A stretch of 64,000 nucleotides of DNA, from assembly GCA_004194705.1 (NCBI GenBank), contig SADC01000020.1, positions 124,001 through 188,000 on the forward strand. Reading direction: 5' to 3'. The DNA comes from Ditylenchus dipsaci. Taxonomy: Eukaryota > Nematoda > Chromadorea > Rhabditida > Anguinidae. Of the stretch, positions 21,476-32,165 are shown in pieces (position 1 is the first letter of the stretch; each line of letters begins with the position of its first letter). The position numbers were made by a program, and so were the translations under genes. The notes beneath the pieces are model-generated. The model was not told where the DNA came from. It did no database searches and worked only from the letters and a program-made list of their open reading frames with translations.

Positions 21476-22682
21476 AACCTTTTTTGCTTAACATTGAAAT
21501 AATTAAAACTCGTTTTCTGTAACTTTGAAGCACCCTATAAGAAAATTTGTTGCCTCAGAATTTCGACCCCAAATTTTCTCGCCTATCTTGTAGAGCAACT
21601 CATTCTGAGCAACTTTGAGAAAAACTGTGATAATAAAAAGTCGGTCTTACACGGAAGATTATGCTTTTTAAAAAGCAGGTGGTGGAGACGCCCCAAAAAT
21701 GAGAAATTTTATATTTTCAAACGCCCAACATTATTTTTCATACTTTTTTTAGAGTATAATATGTCATTCGACGAGAAATCTTTGGGCTTTCTTCAAATTT
21801 GGTGTTAAAAAAATTTCATATCGATGCATTATCCTCCAGCTGGGTCCAACCATACAGCAGTCTCATAACAGGCGTAGATGTGGTGGTAGCTCAAAAAGAG
21901 TAGAAGCAATAAATCAGCAATAAATTACAAAATAAAGTCTCTCACTTAGTTCACGTACATCACGAAATTGACCAGAGCCTCTTCGTACTCGACAGAGGCT
22001 TTTGGCAAACGGTAGTCGAGAGTCGGTTTCGGAATTCATGCCGATCGATGAGTTTTCGGAAAAAACACAGACTGCGAATGTCCCTACGGTGACAGGCGTC
22101 CTTGTTTTTGCACTTATCTAGACATTAGAATCTTGGCTACACATTGGTATATAGAAACATGTGCACTCAATCTAAAAGATTAGAAATTTTATCAAAAACA
22201 TGCAGGCTTGTGTAAGCCAATTCCACTCAATTTCAGGTTGTGCAACCCCAAATATTTTCGTGATAAAGTACAGTAATTTTAAATTTTAATTTTAATTTTA
22301 AAAATTGGTCATATTTTTTTTCAACAAGTAGCGAATTGGGCCGCAGTTCTGTATACCAACTCCTCCCAAACGGGTTCGGAACACTTTTTCGTGTGTTTTA
22401 GGGCCTGAAACGTGTAGAAAACATGTTTTGAAGTGGAGGACGACAGTTTTTTAAATTTTTGAATAAATTTTGACTTTTAAGGTAAAGGGTAAAGGGTACT
22501 GGATAGTAGCTGGATATGGAAAAGCATGGGAAGTTTAGTTAAAGCATAAAAGTATTCGAAGGTACTGATAAGATATGTTTAGTAGTGCAAGAAAGTCGGC
22601 GGTGGTCATTCATTATTCCACAGTGATTTAAAAAGGTGAGTGCAGGCCAGATCAAAAAGTGTCTCGATAATTGTGCACCAAT
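21476..22682. other. Non-coding stretch, no gene recognised
   Basis: AT-rich sequence without an open frame resembling a protein. At 22330-22480 a segment (CGTGTGTTTTAGGGCCTGAAACGTG) is an inverted relative of 18340-18420. Confidence 0.4.
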
Positions 22683-23096
22683 TACCGCATTTCCTCTAAT
22701 AGCTGCCATGAAATATTAACTGCCTTAATAAGTGCCCACCTTAGACGGAATTTGAAATATAAGTGCCCATGTTCTAATAAGTGCCCACCCTAAAATCTCA
22801 TTCGGAAGCAAACGATATAGAATATCCGTTTACCGTATTTCCTCTCCTTGATGTTTGATGTATTATTTTATTTACAGCATCGAGATTGATTTTAAGAATG
22901 ATATTAACCCGGAGTTCCATATTGTTTAAATGTTTGTTTATCTTATGTTGTTATGAAACTTCGAATAAAATTTGTTGGGAAGGAGTGGAAAAATAAGAGC
23001 CCATGTCCTAATATCTGCCCATGCTCTAATAAGTGCCCACCCTAGAGGGAGATTGAAAAATAAGAGCCCTGGGCAGCTATTAGAGGAAATACGGTA
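22683..23096. mobile_element. Relative of palindrome-word elements, word AATAAGTGCCCACC
   Basis: Ends TACCGCATTTCCTCTAATAG and CTATTAGAGGAAATACGGTA. AATAAGTGCCCACC words appear in both arms (two on the left, two on the right). The middle (22832-22970) includes another end-like CCGTATTTCCTCT. The shared core is not present. Confidence 0.7.
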
Positions 23097-23358
23097 TTAA
23101 TACTTGGGTTTGTTTAAGTTTAATTAAAATTGTTGAGGTTCATTCTTGAAACAATATTTTGACCTTTTTCAACCAGTCATCCGAATTTTTAACATGTTTT
23201 GTCAATCGGTGCACAAGCTGGTTAAAGTAACATAAATTTATTGTGTAACGTAATGAAATCATGCAAGTTTAAGGCGAAAAATAAATGGGTTGTTTATTCA
23301 GAAGAATGCAGGATAATTTAACAGAAGAGAATTCAACAACCATGTTATATGAAAAATA

Positions 23359-23702
23359 TACCGTATTTACTCTAATAGGGCGACAGTATTTATATTCCTG
23401 TTTTGCACAGCTGTTTTTATAGTTTTCTTAACCCCTACGAGTCTTATCGATCCAGCTTTTTATATTTTGAATTTTCACCCTAAAATCTCAAAATTGATCT
23501 CAAAATTTTCAGATTTTTGGTTGATTGAAGTATAACCCGACATGTCAACCTGTTAGAGTAAATACCGTATTTCCTCTAATAGAGCCTCCTCTTTGTTTTT
23601 GATTAGAACTTTAGAGTTATGGCCATTTTTGATTTACAATTTCAAAATTTTTGGTCATCTAAAAAATAAGGCTCCGGGGGCTCTATTAAAGGGAATACGA
23701 TA
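23359..23702. mobile_element. Two adjacent TACCGTATTT-ended fold-backs
   Basis: The first runs from TACCGTATTTACTCTAATAG (23359) to GTTAGAGTAAATAC (about 23563). The second runs from TACCGTATTTCCTCTAATAG (23563) with the word AGAGCCTCC to GGCTCTATTAAAGGGAATAC (about 23702). Both are short and degenerate relatives of the palindrome-word family. Confidence 0.6.
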
Positions 23703-24688
23703 AACAATAGATAGTTTAAAAACCGTTTAGTTCAACAGCCTAATTTTAATTTTTAATTTTTAAAAGCAGATAATAATTCAACAGAATTTTTTTCAACAGT
23801 GTGTGCAGTGGTGAAGTTTTATATCAAAGAATTCTACACAGCAAAAACTTATTTTTGTCACTGAAAGACCAATTATTGTCACCGAAAACATTCTTTCAGC
23901 GAAAAGCTTTTTCTTTATCCAAAAAATTATTTTTGCTTTGAACAGCAAATTTTTGGATGGATTTGAAGGAGCGAATCTTTTTTTACAGCTCATTTCCGCC
24001 TTTTTGAAGCTAACTTGGCTGATCCTCAGAGGCTGATCCCTCTTTGGCTGATCCTAAATTTTTTAATTTTTTTCTAAAAATGGTTTAATACTTATTCTAC
24101 GGTGTTTTCACCACGTTTGAGCATTTCGCATGAAAACTTTTTTTTGCCAAAAAATTGCCTTGGGGACCAAGGTCGTATTCAAAATGCCCAAAAATTTTCG
24201 GCTACCTTGGTCCCCAATTCAATTTTTTTGCAAAAATGTTTACGATATGGTAAAATTGCCGCAGACAAAGTATAGAACCATTTTTGGACAAATTAAAAAA
24301 ATTGAAAGTGCTTAGTCTCTTCTGTGGATCATCCAAATCTGCTGCAAAATGACGTAAATCAGCTACAAGACCAAATCAGCTGCAAAAAAGGTTTACCTGA
24401 TTTGAAGAAAAAGCATTTTGATGACGACAATCAGTCTTTTAAGTGACAAGAATAAGTTTTTTTGTGAAAACTTGAAGCTATTTTAAGAGAGAATCATTTT
24501 TCTATTTGAATATGAAGAATTTTTGAATTTTTCGCAGAAAATTTGCTCAAATCTCAAAAAGCACCTTTAAGGTGTTTTTTAAATGGCTCTGTACGAGGCA
24601 ATGTGCAAGGTGTCCCGAAAATAATATTTTTAAATAATATTTGTTTTGACATCCTGTATGAGCGAGTTTGAAAAATAAATCTGCTAAA

Positions 24689-25009
24689 TTATTCAGTAGT
24701 TGAATTCTTTTGTTGAATTTTACACTTATTGAAAAAACTTCCCAACAAAAAATTGTTTCTTTTTGCTATTCCGTTGCACTCATAATTGTATTGCTCAAAT
24801 ATATCTTTGGGATCTATGACAAAGCCAGAGAAATCTTTGTTTTTCATCACTTTTCCACTAGAATGCGGTTTGCGGTGTCCCCTAGATGTTTTAGTATGCC
24901 TGCCACTTCTACCATTTTGTACATGTGCATGAGGATCAGCGCTTCCAAATGGGTTGTTTGAACTCATGAATAGAATTGTGAATATAACAAGAAATATAAT
25001 GAAACGCAT
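24689..25009 (-). CDS. Small putative secreted protein, 106 residues
   Basis: Intronless frame starting MRFIIFLVIFTILFM, a convincing signal peptide with hydrophobic core, followed by a Ser/Gly/His/Arg-rich basic segment (GRSGRHTKTSRGHRKPHSSG) and a C-terminal half with only two cysteines. Cleavage after SAD or similar would leave a mature peptide of about 80 residues. I recognise no family. A TATA-like AT tract is upstream, but no polyadenylation signal is obvious. It could be a lineage-specific secreted peptide or a chance frame; the signal peptide and base composition favour a gene. Confidence 0.45.
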   Translation of the reverse strand: MRFIIFLVIFTILFMSSNNPFGSADPHAHVQNGRSGRHTKTSRGHRKPHSSGKVMKNKDFSGFVIDPKDIFEQYNYECNGIAKRNNFLLGSFFNKCKIQQKNSTTE

Positions 25010-26340
25010 GGTTGAGTTGGAATATTACTCAAATAAACAGCAAGTATGCACAATAAGAAAAATTTGCAAGTGATAATGTTTTGTCGAGGTCTTCTTGAGT
25101 TTATATGCAAAATTTGTTGTTTTTCTGATCGGCCAGACATTCAAAGCCATTCATGTACTCTATTGACGTCTTTATTTTTATATGTGCACATCTAAAGTGT
25201 ACACGTGTCTAAAATAGACTATGCTACCCATGCATGCGTGCTTCGACCAACGCGTGCAGCTGCTAAACAACAGCTCAAATAAATGGGTTTTTTCCACATT
25301 TCTTAAAAAAGTTTTTTACTGTATTATTTTACATTGCTGGACATCTTTTTTTTTAACTTTTTGCAAATTTGGCACTTATTGGGTTTGGGAAGCGGGTTTT
25401 GGCTATGCAAAAAGAGCCTCTATAAACATTTTCGATCAAGAGTCTTGCTCAAAATCATGTCTATGGTAATTGAGTGCGCGTATCTCCACTCCAAGCCCCC
25501 TGCGCCCCCGAAAGGGGCCTAAAAGGACATAGAAGAATTTTAAAAATTCCTATAAAAATGCGCTACACATCGAAAAGAAAAAAACCTTCGAAAAAAGTTT
25601 GCTTAGTTTTCAAACTTATATTCTTAGCGCATTTTTTGAAGGAATTTCAAAATTCCAACTTTTGATTCTGCACAAGGTTTTTTAACATTGCAACACCGAG
25701 TTGTCAACACAATTTTTTTTGAAAATAAACACGCAGTTTGACACTTTAAACCAGAGTAGCACCCAAACTTTTTTTTTATTATCACACTGGACGTTAAATT
25801 GGTAAGTAAATAAGTATCATACACATCATATTTTCATCTTTTCATTCAAAATTTTAAATTTTTGAAGCAATATTTACTAAGTCATTCGCTCATTTAGTAG
25901 CCCTAAACCTCAACTGCATGATGTGAGAAACTGGATAAGCAAGGCTAAATTTAAAAAAAAAGATCCTACCAACTGAATAATTTTGGAAAAAAGAGAAAAA
26001 GCGAGGATTCTGTTTGCCGAGATTCTTACTGAGTAGTCTGTTTTAGCATCCGCAAACAGACTCCTCATTGTGAATGCGCCTTAAATCGCTCAGCATACCT
26101 CCATTAAACATATCGACCTCGAACCCCTTAAAGCTTTTTCAGACTTTTCTGATCTGATCTTTGGCGATCTGGTCTGAACTGTTCTGATATTTGCCCATCT
26201 ATGGTTATAGATAATTTTTTCGTGAATCAACTGATCCTTTTTCGGGACGTTACAAAGAGCCGGTCGTTATAAGGAGACATAAAAATTAGACTATTAAAAA
26301 TTGAACAACCCGAAAATTGATTAATAACCAAAAAAATTTG
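25010..26340. other. Non-coding stretch with a dispersed-repeat copy
   Basis: One copy of the TCTAAGGTAAGT dispersed repeat (diverged, TCTATGGTAATTG) lies at 25390-25515. A remnant pogo-like arm (GTTACAAAGAGCCGGTCGTT) is near 26253-26275. No gene recognised. Confidence 0.4.
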
Positions 26341-26493
26341 GAGAGGGCTGATTCGCCGTCGCGGTATTCGTCGTTGACAATATTCGCCGTCGACGATTAT
26401 CGCCGTCGGCCTATTTCTTTCAAGTCTTGCGGAGCCAATTTCGATCCAATTTCGTCAATGCCAAATACCGCGACGGCGAATAAGCCCTCTCCT
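26341..26493. mobile_element. Fold-back element with ATTCGCCGTCG words
   Basis: GAGAGGGCTGATTCGCCGTC at the left is mirrored by GACGGCGAATAAGCCCTCTC at the right. ATTCGCCGTCGACG words fill the left arm. Short, no coding capacity. Confidence 0.7.
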
Positions 26494-27900
26494 AAATATT
26501 TCACAATGTTTAGCTACTTTCATTCCTCTATTGTACTTTTCACTTTTTGAATTAAAAAAAATTATGCACCTGCGACTCTGAATCCCGAAATTGACAAAAC
26601 GGGATCCCGTTTAGGTCAATTTCGAAATTTAGGGTCGCAGGTCAAAAATTTTCAAATGAAACTTAAAAAGTAAAATATCTAAACGATAGAGGAATAAAAT
26701 TAGCTGAAGGTTGTGAAATTTTCAGCTATTAATGTCCGTTAAAAGTGGGTCGAAAATGCGTTCGAAAGTAAAATCCCGAATGCAGTCTCTAGTCAAAACA
26801 AAATGAAACAACAAAATCTCACGGTTTTTATAAAATTTTGATGAAGCTTGCAACATCGGTACACACAGGGTCGTCGGCTAACCAAAATTTTCGGTTAGCG
26901 ATGAGTATATAAAGTTTACCCTCCCCTTTATAATGCACACAAAAAACTAATTCGAGAAATTATTAACAGAATTATGTTGGTCCCGCGCGAATTTAAATTT
27001 TGCAAATTTCTATGCTCATTAAGCTTCATGATTCTTTTAAAACCATGTTCAACCGCTTCCAAGTCTTTCTTTTCATATACCGGTATTCATTTTAGACATC
27101 TTTTTAATCCTCTTTCACTAAAACTAGACAAAATGAAGTAACCGCTAGCTACTGACTCCAATATTTCATGCAAGCAGAGAGCAAAAAGAAAACAGAGCAT
27201 AAGGAAAAGTCTGAGAAGCAGCTAGAGAGGTGTGTGTGCAAGCATTTCTCCCTCCAGCACTACATAAAAGAGCAGCAGCAGTGTATAGCTGCTGCCACTG
27301 CTTGCTGCATTTATTTTTATTGCGTCTTGAATGGCATAAAAATCGCCGTTGTGGACAACATGCATTGCTCTGGATTTGCATTAAGTAATGAAATTTTTTG
27401 CTTTGCTATTATGTTTTGTTGGTCTGAAAAAGCAATAAATTTATTGATTTTGGCAAAATTTCTGTTTATGTTTTATTATTGTACTTTGACTGCCCCAGGC
27501 ATTTGCTTTTTATTGGAAATGTGTTTTTTTGACCATCAGAAAAATTGTTTACAGTAATGAATCTCTAATTGCATGCCCGGTCGTCGGAAAAGACCTGCAA
27601 ACAACCTAAACAGGCTATAACTTTCTAATAGGTTGCACTACGCATTGAAGCTAAAACCTAACAAAAGGTTTGTTTTTTATGTAGATTTTGAGATGCCCAT
27701 CAGAAAGTCACGGCCTGTCTAGGTGTTGCGACATTTACAGTGCGTTTCATAATGATACGACACCCCCATTTTTTTGCCAAAAACATTAGTTTTTGTTCAA
27801 ATTGTTTATATTTTTCAACTAGCATGTGAAAACCGCAGAAAATTGCATTCCACTCCAAAAAACGGTGTTTTTCTAGAACAGAAAAATATTTTGCCGAAAC
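26494..27900. other. Non-coding stretch, one small palindrome
   Basis: CGAAATTGACAAAACGGGAT and its mirror (26586-26634) form a palindrome centred on GGGATCCC. A 129-codon frame at 27168-27557 is Cys-rich and hydrophobic but has no signal peptide, domain or splice support, so I do not call it. Confidence 0.4.
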
Positions 27901-27910
27901 GGCGAAAAAT

Positions 27911-28067
27911 CGGCTACCAGACATTTTCCAATATTTTTGGAAATTGTCGGCCGACATTTTCCAATATTTTATCGGTAAATTCGGTAAATTCGCCCGAATT
28001 TACCGATAAAATATTGGAAAATGTCGGCCGACAATTTCCAAAAATATTGGAAAATGTCTGGTAGCCG
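27911..28067. repeat. Perfect long palindrome, about 74-bp arms
   Basis: The left arm begins CGGCTACCAGACATTTTCCA and the right arm ends TGGAAAATGTCTGGTAGCCG. I found no mismatch along the arms; the centre is about 10 bases (GTAAATTCGCC). It is bracketed by two direct copies of TTTCATAATGATACGACA (27744 and 28078). Confidence 0.85.
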
Positions 28068-28199
28068 AAAAATCAGTGTTTCATAATGATACGACATTTT
28101 CGTGAAAACACGTTTGTTGGCCCTATAGCATAAAAAAATAAAGTTTTGACGCGGAAGTACTATTTGAATAATCAGGTTTGAAGTTCCAAATAAAGAAAA

Positions 28200-28616
28200 T
28201 TTGGCGCTACTGTAATATACCCCCCCCCAAAACGCTACTGTAATATACCCCCCCCCCCCCCCCCAAAATCGACCTACTGTCATATACATAGAGATGCGCG
28301 CACGCACTTACCTTAGACATGATTCCGAGAAGTACACTTGATCATAAATGCATATAGAGTCTATTTTTGCCACGGCCCGAGTTGAAAAACATGGTAAAGC
28401 AGCTAAAAAAAGTGGCCCCTGTATTATTCCCTTCCCCTCCCAATACAGCCCATAATCCCTTTTAAACTGCTTTTCTGGTCTTTTTATGGCAAAATTATTG
28501 CATAAAAATGGTTTTTAGACACTCCCAAAAAAGTCGGTTTGGGGGGGGGGGGGTTATATGACAGTAGGTCCGATTTTCGGGGGGGGGGGGGTATATGACA
28601 GTAGCGTCGAAAATTT
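28200..28616. mobile_element. Fold-back element with CTACTGTCATATA and poly-C words
   Basis: The left arm repeats GCTACTGTAATATACC followed by runs of 9 to about 18 C. The right arm has GGTTATATGACAGTAGGTCC and GGTATATGACAGTAGCG with matching G runs. The centre holds a dispersed-repeat copy (28285-28375). Related ends occur at 30520, 47090, 47740-47830 and 58870-59055. Confidence 0.7.
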
Positions 28617-31254
28617 TATTAATAAAGACAGATCCAAGCCCTATGTTATATCCATTCTGTTGTGCATGCATTGAATATAGTGATTTTGTGGATAAAGATG
28701 ATATTTGGCAGCAATTAATATGCAACCAGCTGGCCAAATTATGGCTGTGTGAACACATCTAGTGGGATAGAGAGAAGGGAACTAGACCTAAACATGACTT
28801 ATGCATGCAGGAATAATTATAGTTATTCCTTTTCCGGCTATTTAATTAACCATTGGCTGGCATATTATCATCGTCCACTTCTCTTATTTCTATGCTTGTT
28901 TATAGCTTTTTATTTCATTGAAGACTCACATTTGGTCAAATAAATTCTGCGTTTTGACCAAAGAAAAGTTTTTATTCTAACATAAAGAAGTGTGTGTGTG
29001 AGTGCTATAGTCTGCAAGGAAATAATAAAAGTACTGGTACAGTCAAACCCGGTTTACTGAGACCCCTGGGGACTGGAAAAAAGTCGCACTAAATAAGGGT
29101 CGCACTAAATCGGGGTTGGACTTTCGAGACTTTCAAAGACTTTTGACCAAGTCCATCAACCTCAGGGTCGCACTAAATCGAGGGAGCACTAAATCATGGT
29201 TTGACTGTACTACTTTTTCAGCAAGCTTGCATATAACAAATCAATGAAGATGATCCTTCTTTTTTCATTTTGCCAAGACACTTAGGTCGCCAATTGAATT
29301 CGGAGGACGTATGTCAAAGTCTTCAAGATCCCACGGCTGTATAATTTTTCAGCAGTTTTTTGTGTTTACAATTTGATCCTCCTAACTGTGCTTACAAATC
29401 AAAATTTTTAAAAAATTTGCTTGATTTTTTAAAAAGGTGGCATTTCAAGCAAATTTTTATCGATAAAATTGCATTTTCCGAAAATTTCTTCAAAGTTACA
29501 TCCACCTACGTAATCAAAAAGTAAAAAAATCTTCGGATCGATAACAAAACAGATAGCAGCCAATCAAGCAAGCTCCCAATCTAAGCGTCTGACTAACTCC
29601 TAAAATAATTTATTGCGACTAACAAGGCTTTGTACACAATTAATTATATCAAATTCGGTCTAACTAATGATCTGTCAAAAAACTTCGACTCCAATAAATT
29701 ATACAATATATTTTTTTGATTTCACAACATGAAAGCAAAACAGCGAAAATTCCTTGCAATTTTCGAAATTTCGGTCATATTTTCAAAGAGTGAATTTTAT
29801 TTTGGGTCTATCGCTGCGATTTTCAAAACATCTACATTAATAAAATTCCCTTTTGTCACAAATATTGGCAGGACTCATCACTCACAAAGATAGGTCAAGG
29901 TGAATTTGTGAGTTTTGGTTATCGATTTTGCCGGAACAAATTAAAGCTGTACCCCAACGAAATTTTATTTTGCTTTAATATACATATTATTCTACTCTCG
30001 ATATAACGTCAACCTTTGCTGCATGGCTCAGCTGTATTTTGTATCGTGAGTATGTCATATGGAGTGTCATTTTTAAAGAAACACTTTTTTCTAAAACACT
30101 TTTTTCTAACAACCAAAAACAATTGATTTCCGCTCACTTGTGTTGAAGAAGTTTAAGTAAAGACATAATAATAATACTGCTTGTCTTCTCTGCTACTCAA
30201 ATAGCTCATCTTCCCCCACCTTCTGTGCGACCAGCCCATCCCGGCTGTCCTTCCCCTTCCATAATTGAGCAGGCCATAGACTATTTGAGCAAATTGAAGG
30301 GTGAGGGCTGCATACATCACTTCCTCTATTCTTTTCTTACATATATGATTAGTGTGTTCTTTTGTCTCGTTGTTGTTGTTACATCTCTGAATGGAGTCAA
30401 TCATGCAATTGAGTATTTCCACTATCAGCCCAAGTCAATTACCAGCAAGTCGTATTTATTAACAACTCTTACAACTTTTCAAAAAAAAAAGTATGGTTTT
30501 AGGGGTATCTAAAAAATTATGGGGGGGGGGGGGGGGGTAGGGGAATTAACGAGTAGCGTCCATTTCGGAAAATCCGAATCATCAGTTGAACTTTGAATTT
30601 TAGTTCAGTTTACAGTTCAAGAAAAACAGTTAGTGATTAGTGAGGCTCACAAATTAATTTTTTTGGTAATTGTTTGGTTTTAACAAGACCCCAGCACGTG
30701 GGTGTATGGATTATGCCAACTATTTTTCATCATGTCCTACCTACTACCTAACAACGACCACTTTTCATTTTGATGTGTTGTGAAAATATTTATGAAAAAC
30801 GTGTAACAAACGCTATAATCCATAATTTCACGGGGTTTGAAAGCTGTATTGAGATAGTTTCGACATTACGTGGGAAATCCAAATTTCGAATTGTGTTTCG
30901 TTTGATTATTTGTCACTTTTTGCACATCTATATTTTTATTTAGAATCGGTGCATGACACAATAATTTTTGGGAAGGGTTGTGTGCCACTAGCTTTTCATT
31001 AGAATCCTCGAAAATTAACCAAATCACAAAGGGGCCAGGGCACTTGGCTACACACAGTTGGCTACATTTTTTGACTTTTTTGGTAAAATTTTACCGCAAA
31101 AGATCGAAAAGTGTAGCCAACTGTCTGTAGCCAAGTGTCCATGTTGCCAACTGTCTGTAGCCAAGTGTCCATGTTGCCAAATGTCGTTTTACCATTCACA
31201 AATGTTGTGTTTTTGACGCCAAGCATTTGCGAAACTCATCTAAACTTATTCGAG
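28617..31254. other. Gene-poor stretch with one pogo-like element
   Basis: A TA-flanked fold-back (29040-29207, CAGTCAAACCCGGTTTACTG and mirror ATCATGGTTTGACTG, word GTCGCACTAAAT) is clear. A G18 run is at about 30520-30537. At 31040-31180 two tandem CAACTGTCTGTAGCCAAGTG units face an inverted CTTGGCTAC arm. A 64-codon frame at 28749-28943 has a hydrophobic tail but no family. Confidence 0.45.
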
Positions 31255-32165
31255 GTAACACTTTACTTGGCCCCCCCCACGGCTGACCCACTTTCGAGGT
31301 GAATTTTTAAAAACCGATTGCATATTCATGTTTCTCGACCCGGATTTTTACGGGAAATGATCATCAGATCCTGTGAAAGTGAAAAAAAAATTTTTGGGAT
31401 TTGCCTTGGTCCCCCAAGGTAAAATTTTAGAAAAATTTGAAAAAAAATATTTTTTAAATTGGCGCCTTTTGAATTTTAAAGGGATTAAGGGCTGTATTGG
31501 GAGGGGAAGGGAATAGAAGGGGCCACTTTTATGGCAGAACAATAGAAAAGTAAATATATGTATTCTTCGACTGCCTCACCATGTTTTTCACTGGGCCGTG
31601 GCAAAAAGAGACTCTATACGCATTTTTTGATCAAGAGTACTTCTCGGAATTATGTCTAAGGTAAGTGAGTGCGCGCATCTCTAACTCTCAAGCCCCCTGC
31701 GTCCCCTTCGGGGGCGCAGGGGGCTTGGGGGCTTGGAGTTGAGATGCGCACACCCACATACCTTAGACACAAATCACTCGAAAGTGACTCTGGATGCATG
31801 AAAAAGCATGCATACCAGAGTTTATTTATGCGGTAGGCCCCAGTATTCAAAACTATGTTCAACATCTTCTTGTTAGGGGCCTTGTGTGATTAGTGGCCCC
31901 TTCTATTCCCTTCCCCTCCAATACAGCCCCTAATCCCTTTAAAATTCAAAAGGCGCCAATTTAAAAAATATTTTTTTTTTAAATTTTTCTAAAATTTTAC
32001 CTTGGGGGACCAAGGCAAATCCCAAAAAATTTTTTTTCACTTTCACAGAATCTGATGATCATTTCCCGTAAAAATCCGGGTCGAGAAACACGAATATGCA
32101 ATCGGTTTTTAAAAATTCACCTCGAAAGTAGGTCAGCCGTGGGGGGGGGCCAAGTAAAGTCTAGC
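31255..32165. mobile_element. 910-bp fold-back with about 270-bp arms
   Basis: TTTACTTGGCCCCCCCCACG at the left mirrors CGTGGGGGGGGGCCAAGTAA at the right. Arms remain nearly identical inward through CCGATTGCATATTCATG, GGATTTGCCTTGGTCCC and GGGCTGTATTGGGAGGGGAA. The centre (31590-31800) is an inverted pair of the dispersed TCTAAGGTAAGT repeat. No coding signal. Confidence 0.85.

Noticed and set aside
27168..27557. 129-codon Cys-rich frame
   Set aside because: Longest frame in the local desert but without signal peptide, domain, splice sites or supporting neighbours; biased composition only.
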